A stretch of 64,000 bases of DNA from VBAS01 sp963773465. Its GTDB lineage: Bacteria > Bacteroidota > Bacteroidia > Chitinophagales > Chitinophagaceae. The notes below the pieces were generated by a model that made no database searches, had not been told where the DNA came from, and saw nothing but the letters and a program-made list of their open reading frames with translations. The stretch's first letter is position 1; every line of letters starts with the position of its first letter. The stretch lies in contig CAVZBF010000004.1 of NCBI GenBank assembly GCA_963773465.1, positions 186,001 through 250,000 on the forward strand, written 5' to 3'. This document shows, one piece after another, positions 45,917-56,316 of the stretch. Position numbers and translations under genes: made by a program.

Positions 45917-47182
45917 TTAGAACTGACTCTTCCTCACTTCCACAGCATACACATTTGTCTCTCCTTCAAAGTTGGCTCTGAAAATAACCCATTTCTCATC
46001 AGGACTAAAATGAACATTCGGTTCCAGACTGTATTTATGATTTTTCATATTCACTAACTTTTCAGCAATGAATTTATCATCCTTAGGAGTAAACAAGTAT
46101 ATCCACATGCCATCCGTTGCTTTTGCTACCTGCCCGGGATCACCGCCATCACCACAAAACAACTTATTATCTTTTGTGCTGTTGAAGTGAATGCTCCATT
46201 CATCTCTTTGCAGCTGGTATTTTGTTTTCTCACCTGTATGCACATTATGTCCTTCAACAAAAAAAGTTACACTTCTTGGTTGCTGCAAATCATACCATAT
46301 AATATTACCATCGGCACTGCTCCATTCATGACCCGCAATTTCCATATCCATTATTCTCTTATGTATCTGCGTGATCTTTTTTGTTTTTACATCAATTGTC
46401 CAGATACGGTTTACTTTATGCCATGGACCTTCGTGACAAAACATAAGCAGGTTGGGATCAGCCGCAGAAAATTGTACATGATTCAGCCAGGCGCTGTCAG
46501 TATGTATTTTATTAAGCTGTTTTGTGTTGATATCAATTGTAAATAATGTCCGCGGCAGCTTTGCTTCATAAATGATATTGAAATAACTTGACTTGTTTGG
46601 AAACTTCTTAAACAGCTCCTTTTCCTCATCACTTGATTTAGCTCCGGCAAGCAAACTGCCATTGGCATTCACACAGGTAATGTTGGCTTTGAAGTCATCA
46701 GGAAAAACATACACGAGTTTTTCTTTTTTCGTATCGATATTTACCGAAAACACACTGTCCTTTACCTGGAAAAAAACTTCTCTTGTTTTAGCCGATACGA
46801 TCTCGCCGGTCATAGCGGTTGAATGATTGGTGAGTTGATCTATCGCCAGCGTTTTCAGATCAACAACATAGATCTGGCGGTTTGTTGCACTCGTGTTACT
46901 GATCTCTACTTTTGCAGCCTGCTCTTCCGGTTTTTGAGGAGCCGTGTTATAGAAAACCATTTTATTGCCGACGAAAGGATTGTTGTGAAAATAAAAACTG
47001 TAGTTGCTGCCTTCTTTCCGGGTAAGTTTAATGATCTTATGTCCTGTAGATTTATCAATCCATTCATCTGGCATTTTTTGACCGCCGGTTTCCATTGTGA
47101 TCTGTGCAATGCCGGATTTTTTTATACATAATAATGCAAGAGCAAACAGGAAAGAAACAACAAAACGGTTTTTATTTTTCAT
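45917..47182 (-). CDS. Oligogalacturonate lyase family protein, PL22
   Basis: The 421-residue secreted protein (signal 1-26, SGIAQ) is a seven-bladed propeller. PL22 features are WIDKSTGHKIIKLTRKEGSN, LNHVQFSAADPNLLMFCHEGPWHKVNRIWTI with the conserved histidine, DMEIAGHEWSSADGNIIWYD, RDEWSIHFNSTKDNKLFCGDGGD and SLEPNVHFSPDEKWVIFRANFEG. The family splits digalacturonate and short unsaturated oligogalacturonates to monomers. A secreted form is normal in Bacteroidota. The late metal-site motif here is LEPNVHF. It follows its own promoter-like element (47200-47246). The frame is intact and the length usual. Confidence 0.9.
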   Translation of the reverse strand: MKNKNRFVVSFLFALALLCIKKSGIAQITMETGGQKMPDEWIDKSTGHKIIKLTRKEGSNYSFYFHNNPFVGNKMVFYNTAPQKPEEQAAKVEISNTSATNRQIYVVDLKTLAIDQLTNHSTAMTGEIVSAKTREVFFQVKDSVFSVNIDTKKEKLVYVFPDDFKANITCVNANGSLLAGAKSSDEEKELFKKFPNKSSYFNIIYEAKLPRTLFTIDINTKQLNKIHTDSAWLNHVQFSAADPNLLMFCHEGPWHKVNRIWTIDVKTKKITQIHKRIMDMEIAGHEWSSADGNIIWYDLQQPRSVTFFVEGHNVHTGEKTKYQLQRDEWSIHFNSTKDNKLFCGDGGDPGQVAKATDGMWIYLFTPKDDKFIAEKLVNMKNHKYSLEPNVHFSPDEKWVIFRANFEGETNVYAVEVRKSQF

Positions 47183-47199
47183 ACAGCAATCTTAGACTC

Positions 47200-47246
47200 A
47201 TAAAGTAAAGACTTCTTTGCAGGTTTTGTGTCCTGTACAGTCCTGA
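47200..47246 (-). promoter_or_regulatory. Promoter-linked CAGGA direct repeat upstream of PL22
   Basis: On the transcribed strand TCAGGACTGTACAGGACA (47246-47229) has CAGGA twice, period 10, followed after 21 bases by a -7-like TACTTTAT (47207-47200), 17 bases before the ATG at 47182. It matches the sites at 38131-38176, 54165-54209 and 59482-59526, with TGTA as the variable spacer. Confidence 0.6.
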
Positions 47247-47250
47247 GGGT

Positions 47251-48630
47251 TTATTTATATTTCCGCTTCAACCATTCATCGGGAACAGGAATGATACAAA
47301 TATTCATGCTCCGGTTATCCGCCGACAACATTGCTGATTGAATCTGGATCTTTGTTCCATCAGGACTCATGGTTGGGTGCGGATGATCGGCAGCAGTTGT
47401 CTTATGACCGGTGGAAAGAAGGATCATTTCTTTAGTGTGACGATCGATCAAATAAATGCTTCGTGAAAAATCATCGCCGACTGCCCAACGCCCATCAGCG
47501 GAACCGCTCACATGCCAGAGACCGCTTCCGCTTTTTGTTTGTCCTACAATCTCCATTTCTCTTGTACGAAGATTAACAATGGCAAGGCCAGTTGGTTTTT
47601 CTCTTGTACCCGATGGACCCCATGCAGTATCTTGCCCGGGGTTTGCACCGCCAACATCAGTAGCCGGTTCAACTGTTTTATTAGTGCCTGGAATTTTGCG
47701 ATGGCCCATAATTGCAATCGCTACTTCATCTTTTGAGATCACTGCTTCATGTGTTACCCATTCATATTCCGATTCGGGATAAAGCGGACGAAGACCTGTA
47801 CCATCACTCATTACCGTCCATGTTCGTTGTGGTGATTTGCCACCCGTTTCCCAGCAGAAAACAATTTCTCCGGCTACCCATGGATTAGTTTGAATATGTC
47901 CAACCTGGAATGGAACAGAGATCACATGTTTTATCTCACCAGTAAAGACATTCATTGCTGCAATACCAGATGGACCCTGACCCATATTCCTCGGACCAAA
48001 ATTTTTTTCCAGTTTTGTACCGGGTGCTAAATGCTTTGCAGCTTCCTGGACACCTACTCTAAAGTAAGCCCACTTCTCATCACCATCTAACGCCATATCA
48101 CCACCAGCGCCTAATTCTTTTGGAGTAGTGCCACAAATTCGCTGATATACATCTGCTTTTTTCAATGTTCCCGTTTTGCTGTCTGCAAATAATTTTTCAA
48201 GATCAACTTCTATGATTTGTACCGGTTGTTGAATACGGCGACGAGCTGTATCTCCTGGTGTAGTTGGGATAGTATCAGTTTTCTCATTCCGCATAAAATA
48301 TAACTTCATCGACTTGCGTGCAATATTCAACATGCCTGTATAACCTCCTTCTGTTACCTGCACCATCTCTCCCGTTTTTTCATTTACTGCCATTGCTTCA
48401 CCTTTTACACGATTGGAACGGAAGATGAGCCATTGTCCATCGGATGTCCATTGATTATGCGTCTGGTAAATTTTTGAATCGCCGCTTTGAGTACTGGTAA
48501 GAAAAATAAGTTTGACACCCGTAACCGGATCAGTAATTTCTTTTCGCTCAGATGGAAATCGTTTCCCAATTTGTGCACCGGATAAAAATGCAAAAATGAT
48601 AAATATGATGAGGAATAAAAACTGTTTCAT
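47251..48630 (-). CDS. Secreted beta-propeller protein, PL22-like
   Basis: The 459-residue product has a signal peptide (1-20, FLSGAQ) and repeated propeller blades (THNQWTSDGQWLIFRSNRVKGEAMAV, GDEKWAYFRVGV, PSGIAAMNVFTGEIKHV, WHVSGSADGRWAVGDDFSRSIYLID, DHPHPTMSPDGTKIQIQSAM). The overall order and the WVTHEAV and DHPHP histidine segments are those of oligogalacturonate-lyase-like propellers. It lacks the HEGPWHKV signature of its neighbour at 45917. Either it is a second PL22-type lyase with a different metal site or a non-catalytic propeller. It starts 30 bases after the GH39-like gene. Confidence 0.75.
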   Translation of the reverse strand: MKQFLFLIIFIIFAFLSGAQIGKRFPSERKEITDPVTGVKLIFLTSTQSGDSKIYQTHNQWTSDGQWLIFRSNRVKGEAMAVNEKTGEMVQVTEGGYTGMLNIARKSMKLYFMRNEKTDTIPTTPGDTARRRIQQPVQIIEVDLEKLFADSKTGTLKKADVYQRICGTTPKELGAGGDMALDGDEKWAYFRVGVQEAAKHLAPGTKLEKNFGPRNMGQGPSGIAAMNVFTGEIKHVISVPFQVGHIQTNPWVAGEIVFCWETGGKSPQRTWTVMSDGTGLRPLYPESEYEWVTHEAVISKDEVAIAIMGHRKIPGTNKTVEPATDVGGANPGQDTAWGPSGTREKPTGLAIVNLRTREMEIVGQTKSGSGLWHVSGSADGRWAVGDDFSRSIYLIDRHTKEMILLSTGHKTTAADHPHPTMSPDGTKIQIQSAMLSADNRSMNICIIPVPDEWLKRKYK

Positions 48631-48660
48631 AAAAATGATTTAATAAATGATCCCTCGATG

Positions 48661-50308
48661 CTACCAGTCAATTTTCAGTAATGATACTCCTTGTCTCGGT
48701 AGTAAAATTTTCAATTCTGTTTTTTCTTTTACAGTTATTTTTTTTGGCTTGTCCATCATTTGCAATTGCCCAGCCTTTTCCAATTCTGTTATTTGTTGTT
48801 GAGTTGGGTTTTGTGGCGAACCCATTTTCTTCCATGCTTCATAAGAATTGCTGTGTTCATTATCTATTCTGTATTCGGTAAGGGTTGCCTGTTTTGCATT
48901 CAGCCCGTTAATATTTATGGTGATTTCCTCGCCGGCTTCCTGCAAATCCTCATCATGATAATTCCATACCATGATTGCAGCGGTGTTTTTATCTTTTGAC
49001 GCCAACGCACCAATATCCGTTTGCTTGCGAACGCTGCTATCAACAAACGTTTTTAGATCATACATGCGGTTGCCTGATACATCAACCCGTTTTCCTTTCA
49101 TCATACCAAACATGCGAAATACATTCAGCACAGGTTTATCAACACCATTTGTTGCGAGGTCGCGAAAGCCGGCAAACCAGGGCTGGTTCTCAAATTCGAA
49201 TGACCACGATACCGCACCGATGAGATTTACTTTATGCTCATCAGCCAATAAATATTTGCGTGCAAACGATGCTGCAGTATAACTTGAATACATCGTGCCA
49301 TTGCGATACGCATTTTCAGGATTTGTACTCATACCGCATGCTGCACAACCCTCGGGGTCGCTTTCTCCAATCACCTGCGGAATATTTTTCAGCTCCGGAA
49401 ATTCGTTTATCGTTTTCATTGCATCACGAATGTTGCGCATTTGTGTACCGATATTCATTACTACGCTTCCGTTTACTACTCTTGGCTGGCCTTTGGCATG
49501 AAACAATATCAAATGCAGCGGTGAACCAATTTTACCTGTTGCATAATTGGTATCATACAAACAATGCTGGATAAACTCTGATAAAAATTTAGAACCTCCG
49601 CCCGTGATATTGCAACCGCCGATCTTAGCAGTGGGCAATGCTTTTAATAAACCATCGGCGGCATAATCATACATTTTGCAATACTCTTGCACTGTTCCCT
49701 GCCAGTAACCGATATTCGGTTCATTCCAAACTTCCCACCACCAGCTTTCAACTTCTTTTTTTCCATAACGCTCTACGCAATGTTTTACCCATTGATAAAT
49801 CAGTTCCCTCCATTTATCGATAATCGTTTGGTGGATAGGCCCAACCGGTAAACACTTCTTTATATGGAGCACCCGGTCTCCAGTTATGTTTATAAGGTTG
49901 CGGTTGGGTTGACAATGCCTCCGGCATAAAACCAATTTGCGCCAATGGCTTCATGCCCCTTTTTATATAGGTATCAAAAATGCTGTCAACAATATTCCAG
50001 TTATAAATGGGTTTTCCATTTGCATCTTCTGTGTAAGCATTCGTGCTACCCCATTTAAATGCAGGTGTGCCATCACCGGTAGTTAATAAATTATGTGCTC
50101 TTACAAATACAGGAACAGGACTTAATGCAGCAATCTCTGATAATAATTTTTTTCCATCTTTCATGTAAGTATAGTTTGGTTCATCATAACCAAACCATGC
50201 CCAGATAGGGGTCATTTCACCAACAACCTTATCAAAGTTTATATCCAGTTGAGGGCTTTGAGAAAGCAGTGAGTTTGAAATCAGTAAAGCAGCAATCAAT
50301 TTTTTCAT
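48661..50308 (-). CDS. GH39-like secreted glycoside hydrolase, one frameshift
   Basis: Two pieces (50308-49814 and 49935-48661) give about 549 residues. A short signal (1-19, SLLSQS) precedes a TIM barrel: MTPIWAWFGYDEPNYTYMKDGKK, VFVRAHNLLTTGDG, WWWEVWNEPNIGYWQGT with the acid/base Glu of WNEPN, and IPQVIGESDPEGCAACGMS with the nucleophile Glu candidate. A C-terminal beta-sandwich (AAIMVWNYHDEDL) is present, as in GH39 beta-xylosidases. The frame breaks near 49818-49835. It lies 40 bases after the GH51 gene. Substrate may be xylose, arabinose or another pentose linked to pectin; the sequence does not decide. Confidence 0.85.
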
Positions 50309-50348
50309 ATGCTGTTTATTGCAATAGTTTCTAAATACACATCGTGTT

Positions 50349-52315
50349 TCATTTACTGAATGATATTTTGATCACATTAACAGAATAAGGAGCGAGTTGC
50401 TGATTTAATTTATTTGATCGTACTTCAATTAATTTTTCAACAGGCGCCAGTTTGTCCAGTTCTGATAATTTATTGTAACTATATAAGTCATTTGCTGCTA
50501 ACACCTGCATCATCGCATCTTTCTTTGCGGGCTTGATCCCTTCAATGCTCAATTCAATTTGCTGGGGAGACGATGAAGTGTTTACCATTTTAATAATTAA
50601 TTCACCATTTTTTTTATCGATCACTGCACTGGAATATAAACTGTCTTTACCGGTAATGGCCATGTTATTCTCGAGTATTTTCACCACATCGGTTCCTTTA
50701 TTATTAGAAAACATTTTTTGTACATAATAATTAGGAGTTGCTACGGTATTTAAATTATCAAACCAGATCAGGTCGGGCCGCCATTGCCATGCATCCACAT
50801 GGGCAAACAATGGTGCATAAGAACACATCTGTACGATATCAGCATTTCTTTCAAGTCCGGTCATGAAAGCCGCTTCTGCTAAAGCACTTTCCCAGTTGTT
50901 ACGGCTTTCCGCTTCATTATTTTCTTTTGAGTGAGCAGCATATTCACCGGCAAAAATTTTCGGACCTGTTCTTTCATAATTATCATAACGGCTTGCATTG
51001 TTAAAAAACCAGGTTGGTGGTTTGTAATAATGTTCATCGATCAAAGAAGGTTTTAATTGTTTTAATTCTTTCCAGGCGTAATTAAAATATTCGCCTTCGG
51101 CATAAGGCCCGGAGCCGGAAACAATTTTCATATCAGGATATTTTGAAAGAATTGCCTTTTCAAAAACTTTATAACGTTCGATGTATTGCGGTTCCCACTG
51201 TTCATTACCCACACCAAGAAATTTTAAATTGAACGGTTGCGGGTGACCCATATCGTTGCGAAGCTTTCCCCATTTAGTAGTTATCGCACCATTTGCAAAT
51301 TCAATTAAGTCTAATGCATCATCAATATATGGTTGCAGTTCATCCATCGCCACTACTTCGCCACTATTGAACTGGCAGGCCATTCCGCAATTCAGAATGG
51401 GCAACGGCTCAGCATCTAAATCTTCACTCAATAAAAAGTATTCATAAAAGCCTAAACCAAAAGTTTGATAATAATCTGGTGCATTCCTCCTGGGAAACTC
51501 AACATTCCATCGGTTCATGATCAATTTTCTGTCCTGCACATTGCCTACTGTTGTCTTCCATTGATAGCGGTTGGTTAAATCTTTTCCTTCTACAATACAT
51601 CCGCCCGGAAAACGGACAAAGCCTGGTTTTAGATCAGCGATCTTCTGAACTAGATCATTCCGTAATCCACCAGGACGATTTTTCCATGTATCATGTGGAA
51701 ATAAGGAAACCATATCGATATCAATTACACCCTCGCCTTCAACAATCAAATTGAGCTTGCCTCGTTGTGCAGTGTCAGTTGTCGTAAGGCTTAAAGAATG
51801 AGTTTTCCAGTTAGCAGAAAAATTTTCAATGGTTGCAGCAGCTAATTCTTTTCCTGCATAATTCAGCAACTGAATTTTTATTTTGATATTCGCTGGCTTC
51901 TCTGTTCTGGCCATAATAGAAAAATCATATTGCTTTTCTTTATGCAAACCGATTCCGCGGAAGCCTTCATTGCTTAATGAATAATTTCCCTGCGGGATTG
52001 TTGATGGTGATCCTTGCGAATCTTGCATTCGTTGAGTTATCGGCTTTATTAATAATAAGAATTCTTCCTTTCTGATAATTCACCCGGTTTTCCCTCCATC
52101 CCATCAGCGCAGTTGGAAATTCAAAGGAACGGTTCTTTACTAACTCAGCATACAAACCTCCATCTGCACCAAAGTTGATGTCTTCAAAAAAAACGCCCCA
52201 CATAGTTGGTGCTATTGAAGTCACAGGCTTGTCTGCATGCACTAGTCAATTTTCTTTGTGAAAATGCGGCCGAGCAAGAAAAGAAAAAGAGTATGAACAG
52301 GAATCTGATTTTCAT
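50349..52315 (-). CDS. GH51 alpha-L-arabinofuranosidase, two frameshifts
   Basis: Three pieces form about 655 residues. ATG at 52315 begins a signal peptide (MKIRFLFILFFFSCSAAFSQ). An extra base near 52240 then shifts to HADKPVTSIAPTMWGVFFEDINFGADGGLYAEL, and a second shift near 52025 leads to the long piece ending at 50349. GH51 landmarks are KPGFVRFPGGCIVEG, LKFLGVGNEQWEPQY with acid/base Glu, PKIFAGEYAAHSKENNE with nucleophile Glu and MCSYAPLFAHVDAWQWRPD, plus a carbohydrate-binding beta-sandwich near residues 110-230. It releases arabinofuranose from arabinan side chains. It sits downstream of the tandem repeat block and 40 bases upstream of GH39. Confidence 0.92.
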
Positions 52316-52760
52316 TTGTTTTATACTTTAGAATATTAAAGGGCTAAAGCCCTGCGACATCCTACTTCATTGACCCCAGCCTAAAGGCTGGGGCTAATCA
52401 GTGCCCCGGTTTTTAGATCGGAGAATCATATATCTTCTCGCACAGTTGCCCCGACCTTTAGGTCGGGGATTCGATGTAAACTCCCCGCAAATTACAGGGG
52501 CTTTAGCCCCTTCAAATCATTGCTTATTTTTTTCTTTCACTACCTCAACCCTAAGGCGCTGGTGAGTCAATTGCCCCGACCTTTAGGTCGGGGATACGAT
52601 GAACCCCTCGCAAATTATAGGGCTTTAGCCCTTTCAAATCATTGCTTATTTTTTTCTTTCACTACCTCAACCCTAAGGCGCTGGTGAGTCAATTGCCCCG
52701 ACCTTTAGGTCGGGGATTCGATGAACCCCTCGCAAATTATAGGGCTTTAGCCCTTTCAAA
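52316..52760. repeat. Tandem 122-125 bp palindrome-rich repeat array between GH105 and GH51
   Basis: The 445-base gap contains three copies starting TTGCCCCGACCTTTAGGTCG at 52446, 52571 and 52693 (periods 125 and 122). Each carries the palindrome CCCCGACCTTTAGGTCGGGG, and a GGGCTTTAGCCC palindrome follows about 50 bases later. Further single elements are GGGCTAAAGCCC (52341) and CCCCAGCCTAAAGGCTGGGG (52375). The unit also contains TTTCAAATCATTGCTTATTT, which resembles the end of the GH105 gene (TTTCAAATCAATATTTATTT). The spacing is too large and the units too complex for CRISPR. Confidence 0.85.
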
Positions 52761-54125
52761 TCAATATTTATTTTTTTCCTTCAATTGCAAAGAACTATCA
52801 TTTATATAAAATGAATAATTCTTCAACAACTCTATTATTTCTGCGCCTGCTAAAATTGCCGGCCCATATCCATGTGCTGCAAATACATTTACAGGACGGT
52901 GATAATAAAATGCAGGATCAAACGCCATTCCTGTTCCCACGCATGTTCCTTCTACCTGGCCTTTATCATTGATCTTTGTTGATACGGCATTCCATGCCAG
53001 TATGCTCATAGGCCCGTATGTCATCGCATCGATCCAGCCTTTATTACATGCATGCGCAATGCAATAAGAATAAATAGCCGTTGCAGAAGTTTCCAAATAA
53101 GAATCTTCTTTATCCAGCAATTGGTGCCAGAAGCCTGAGCCACTTTGATGTGTTGCCAATCCTTTTACAAGGTCTTTAAATTGCAGAAGCACGGCATTTC
53201 TGCCCGGATGATTTTCCGGTAACACATCTAAAAGTTCACTCATTGCCAATAGCGCCCATCCATTGGCCCTGCCCCAGTGAAACTGCGGATGTACTTCCAT
53301 ACTTTCCACCCAGCCATGCATGTACAATCCTTTTTCTTTGTTAAACATTCTTTTGCTGTAATCCAATACTTGTTTTACGCAATCATCAAAATATTTTTTA
53401 TCATTTGTCAGTTTGCCCATTTGCGCCACGGCAGGAATGTACATATACAGATCATCGAGCCATAATGTATTTTTCTGCGGACGGTTGCGGCCGATCGTTC
53501 CATCTTTAAACCGATACTCTTTTGTAAAAACATAATTGATATAATTATCGATCAGCGGACGAAGATCATTATTCAACCCACTTCGTTGTGCTTTTATCAT
53601 TGATGCACAAACAGCGCCACCATCATCCAGTGCATGTGGGGCAATGGGTTGATTGAACAATCTTTTCTTTTCAATATAATCAATAGGAAATTTTGATTTG
53701 ACTGCCGGCACCCATTTAGCCAAAAAATCAAATCTTGTTTTTACATAATCACTATACTTTTTATCGCCGGTTGTTTCATAAGCTCTCTGCATTGCAGAAT
53801 AAGTAACGCCCCACTCATAACTCGTCAAACGAAAATCACCTTGTTTAACAACACTATTGGTATCTAATTGCGAAACATCGTTCAATACTTCGCCCGATTG
53901 CTTATTGATCATTTGTGCCGGAGTTACTGCATCGAGATAATTAAATATTTTATCCAACACTCCTTTTACGTTTTCTTTTGTTGGCGCTTCATAAGGAACC
54001 GGGTACTCTACCTTCATTGCATGAAGCGGAGTATTCACATCATTTTTAGCTGAAGGCTGTTGTCCATTTGCGGACGAAAGAATAAAAACATATGCGACAA
54101 TTGACAAGCATATATATTTTTTCAT
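52761..54125 (-). CDS. GH105 family unsaturated uronyl hydrolase, second copy
   Basis: I take ATG at 54125, which begins the signal peptide MKKYICLSIVAYVFILSSAN (ending GQQ); the frame is open to 54257 but has no other secretion signal. The 454-residue product has the GH105 (alpha/alpha)6 barrel: FRLTSYEWGVTYSAMQRAYE, APHALDDGGAVCASMIKAQ, NRPQKNTLWLDDLYMYIPAVAQMG with general acid candidate Asp, FHWGRANGWALLAMSELL and SGSGFWHQLLDKEDSYLETSATA. It removes unsaturated galacturonic acid from lyase products. It has its own promoter-like site at 54165-54209. Its 3' end borders the tandem repeats, so GH51 may be read through them. Confidence 0.92.
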   Translation of the reverse strand: MKKYICLSIVAYVFILSSANGQQPSAKNDVNTPLHAMKVEYPVPYEAPTKENVKGVLDKIFNYLDAVTPAQMINKQSGEVLNDVSQLDTNSVVKQGDFRLTSYEWGVTYSAMQRAYETTGDKKYSDYVKTRFDFLAKWVPAVKSKFPIDYIEKKRLFNQPIAPHALDDGGAVCASMIKAQRSGLNNDLRPLIDNYINYVFTKEYRFKDGTIGRNRPQKNTLWLDDLYMYIPAVAQMGKLTNDKKYFDDCVKQVLDYSKRMFNKEKGLYMHGWVESMEVHPQFHWGRANGWALLAMSELLDVLPENHPGRNAVLLQFKDLVKGLATHQSGSGFWHQLLDKEDSYLETSATAIYSYCIAHACNKGWIDAMTYGPMSILAWNAVSTKINDKGQVEGTCVGTGMAFDPAFYYHRPVNVFAAHGYGPAILAGAEIIELLKNYSFYINDSSLQLKEKNKY

Positions 54126-54164
54126 ACTACTATCAAATTTCATATAATAGCAATTTAACTGGAT

Positions 54165-54209
54165 TAAAATTAGCGAAACTGTTTTCGTTTTCATCCTGCG
54201 CCGTCCTGA
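54165..54209 (-). promoter_or_regulatory. Promoter-linked CAGGA direct repeat upstream of GH105
   Basis: On the transcribed strand TCAGGACGGCGCAGGATG (54209-54192) is followed after 19 bases by a -7-like TAATTTTA (54172-54165), about 39 bases before the ATG at 54125. The site lies just past the terminator hairpin of the preceding SusD gene. Confidence 0.6.
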
Positions 54210-54220
54210 GTTTTTAAATA

Positions 54221-54251
54221 ACAAATGGCGATCATTCGACTCGCCACTTGT
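54221..54251 (-). terminator. Rho-independent terminator-like hairpin after SusD
   Basis: Transcribed-strand ACAAGTGGCGA and TCGCCATTTGT form an 11-bp stem (one mismatch) with a 9-base loop, followed by TATTTAAAAA. It lies 28 bases after the SusD stop at 54280 and just ahead of the next promoter. The T-run is weak. Confidence 0.6.
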
Positions 54252-54279
54252 CTGCATCTGCCTGCTTTATGAAAAAAAA

Positions 54280-56295
54280 TTAATAGCCGGGGTTTTGCAT
54301 TGCTTGTTTTTGTGCAGCTGTTAAATTAATACCATTGCTTCGTATTGCATCCAGGAACGTTTGGGGAATTGGCCGTAAAAGATGTTTATCTGCAACATTA
54401 GCGGCAGCCTCAACATTAAATGCCTTTGCTCTTGCAACCAATGTTTTTGTTCTTGACAGATCTTCCCAACGTAAATACTCACCACATAATTCACGAGACC
54501 GTTCATTCAATATTAAACACAGCATTCTATCATAAGTACTTGACAAACCCAGTGTGCTAATAATAAATTCATCTTGTGCAGGCAATGGAGAAACACTTGT
54601 AATAGCCAGGTTTGCGGAGGCTGCAGTGGTTACCGGAATATTATTTGATTCATAATATGAATTTCCCGGATAAAATGAACTGATAACTCCTGGTGGTTGA
54701 AGTGACTGAGACTGTACCGTATTACCTCCATCATTATAGGCAGCCCTGTTTTCTCCATTCGCATATTGTGCACGTGCACGAACTGCATTAATATAAGGCA
54801 ACGCATCAGCATAATTACCTGTGCCAGCTTTAGCTAACCTGATCTTTGCTTCTGCAGCGATTAAATAAGTTTCAGCTGAACGAGCTAAAATAAAATCTCT
54901 ATGACCAACCACATCATTCAATGAATTTCTTGAACCATCAAAATGTTTACTTAATGGTGGGAAAGCCTGGTAAACGGTAGTTAAATCAGTATTTAATGCA
55001 CCGTCGGTTGTACTACCATTAGGATAAGCAACGTAAACAGTCGGTATTGGATGTGTAGTAATTGGCATCTATGATCAAGACTACCTGCGGGAACTGTGGC
55101 TTTGCAAATTTTTGATTTAACCCAGTTGCGGGGGTCACCAGGTTGATTGATCACAAACATCATTCCTAAGTCACCTTTTACATTCGGTGCAACTGGTGAT
55201 GCTCCATTTAATGTCCATTTCGTTCTGAAGGATTTCCAGAATCTGGAATCATTTACCCGATCATAAATACGATAGTCGTAATATGTTGTTGCCATCCTGC
55301 TAAAAGGTCTGTCACCAGCTAAATCACGGGCCAATTGATCTTGTATATCATACCGTGAAACAAAATATAAATGTTGTGTATTTCCAACGGCGTTATTTGT
55401 AGTTACATCATTGGTCAATTGGGCTGATAAAATAAGCTTCAGGAAGAGTTTCATTGGCAGAATTAATGCCGGTAAAATTCCATAAACTGCAAAGTTTGAA
55501 GCTAATGGATGACTGGCGATCACAGCATCACATAAAGGACCAATAGCAGCAAGATCAGCAGCAACAGTAGAAGAGTTCCATGAACTATTTATTTCACTTG
55601 CTCTTGAATAAATATGCTTTTGCTAAAAAATGAGCATGCAGCGTCTTTAGTAATACGGGCCGGAGCTCCGCCAATTGGCAACAAGTCTATATGCTTTGAT
55701 AAAGTCAGCAATAATTTGTGCATATACATCTTTAGGATCATTTCTTTTAAATTCAAGCTCAACCGTGGTAATTGGTGTTAGTTTTAACGGAACAGCACCC
55801 ACATTGCTGTACCAATCTTAGATAGTTATATGCACGAAAAAAATATCCTTCTCCTAATGCTGTATTCTTAATAGCAGCAGAAGTGGAAGTACTGGCCGTA
55901 GCATTTTGGATCAACAAATTTGCGTCTCCAATTCCAATGTATAATGCATCCCACTGAAACATTAGCCCCTTGCAAATTACCATTAGTAGCTAATCCAGGA
56001 GTAAGATGTTGCATCATAATTGTTCCATGGTCCATTGGATGGGTCGCCACCAACATGAAATTCATCCGTTCCATAATTGCGCATGACAATAAGTACCATT
56101 CTCCGTTTGAAGGACCATTAAACACCTGGTAATATCCACCTGCTGCTAATTGCTAGTATTCCAGCATCTGTTTTATAAAAATCATTACCCCTTGCAGTCT
56201 TAAGCGTTTCATCAAAAAATCTTTTTGCAGGAAGGAGTAACAAAAAACAGCAATTGCAATTATTAATATTTTATAAAGATTATTATACTTTTTCA
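54280..56295 (-). pseudogene. SusD/RagB family lipoprotein gene, heavily frameshifted
   Basis: The gene starts with ATG at 56295 (MKKYNNLYKILIIAIAVFCY, then KDF) 21 bases after the SusC stop and ends with QNPGY and stop at 54280. SusD features appear in several frames: DALYIGIGDANLLIQNATAS, GEGYFFRAYNYLRLVQQ, SRYDIQDQLARDLAGDRPFSR, AETYLIAAEAKIRLAKAGTG, ILNERSRELCGEYLRWEDLSRTKTL and LRPIPQTFLDAIRSNG. At least six frame changes occur between 56200 and 55000; the last 260 codons are clean. Absence of internal stops in the matching frames suggests indels from consensus error, though real decay cannot be excluded. It would cap the SusC partner at 56317-59452. Confidence 0.8.
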
Positions 56296-56316
56296 TATAA
56301 TTCAAAATTGATGATT

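Noticed and set aside
49260..49574. Plus-strand open frames opposite the GH39-like gene and many similar ones elsewhere
   Set aside because: They lie antisense to clear conserved genes, have no recognisable domains and no upstream signals.
52446..52760. Regularly spaced repeats considered as a CRISPR array
   Set aside because: Units are 122-125 bases, nearly identical over their whole length, contain two palindromes each and have no unique spacers or cas genes nearby.
54126..54257. Upstream extension of the second GH105 (start at 54257)
   Set aside because: It would run through the promoter-like CAGGA element and terminator hairpin, and the signal peptide starts at the ATG at 54125.
55624..55760. 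Apparent gap between fragments in the SusD gene as an insertion
   Set aside because: Translation in other frames continues SusD-like sequence (AQIIADFIKAYRLLP-type), so it is coding DNA with frame changes and not inserted DNA.
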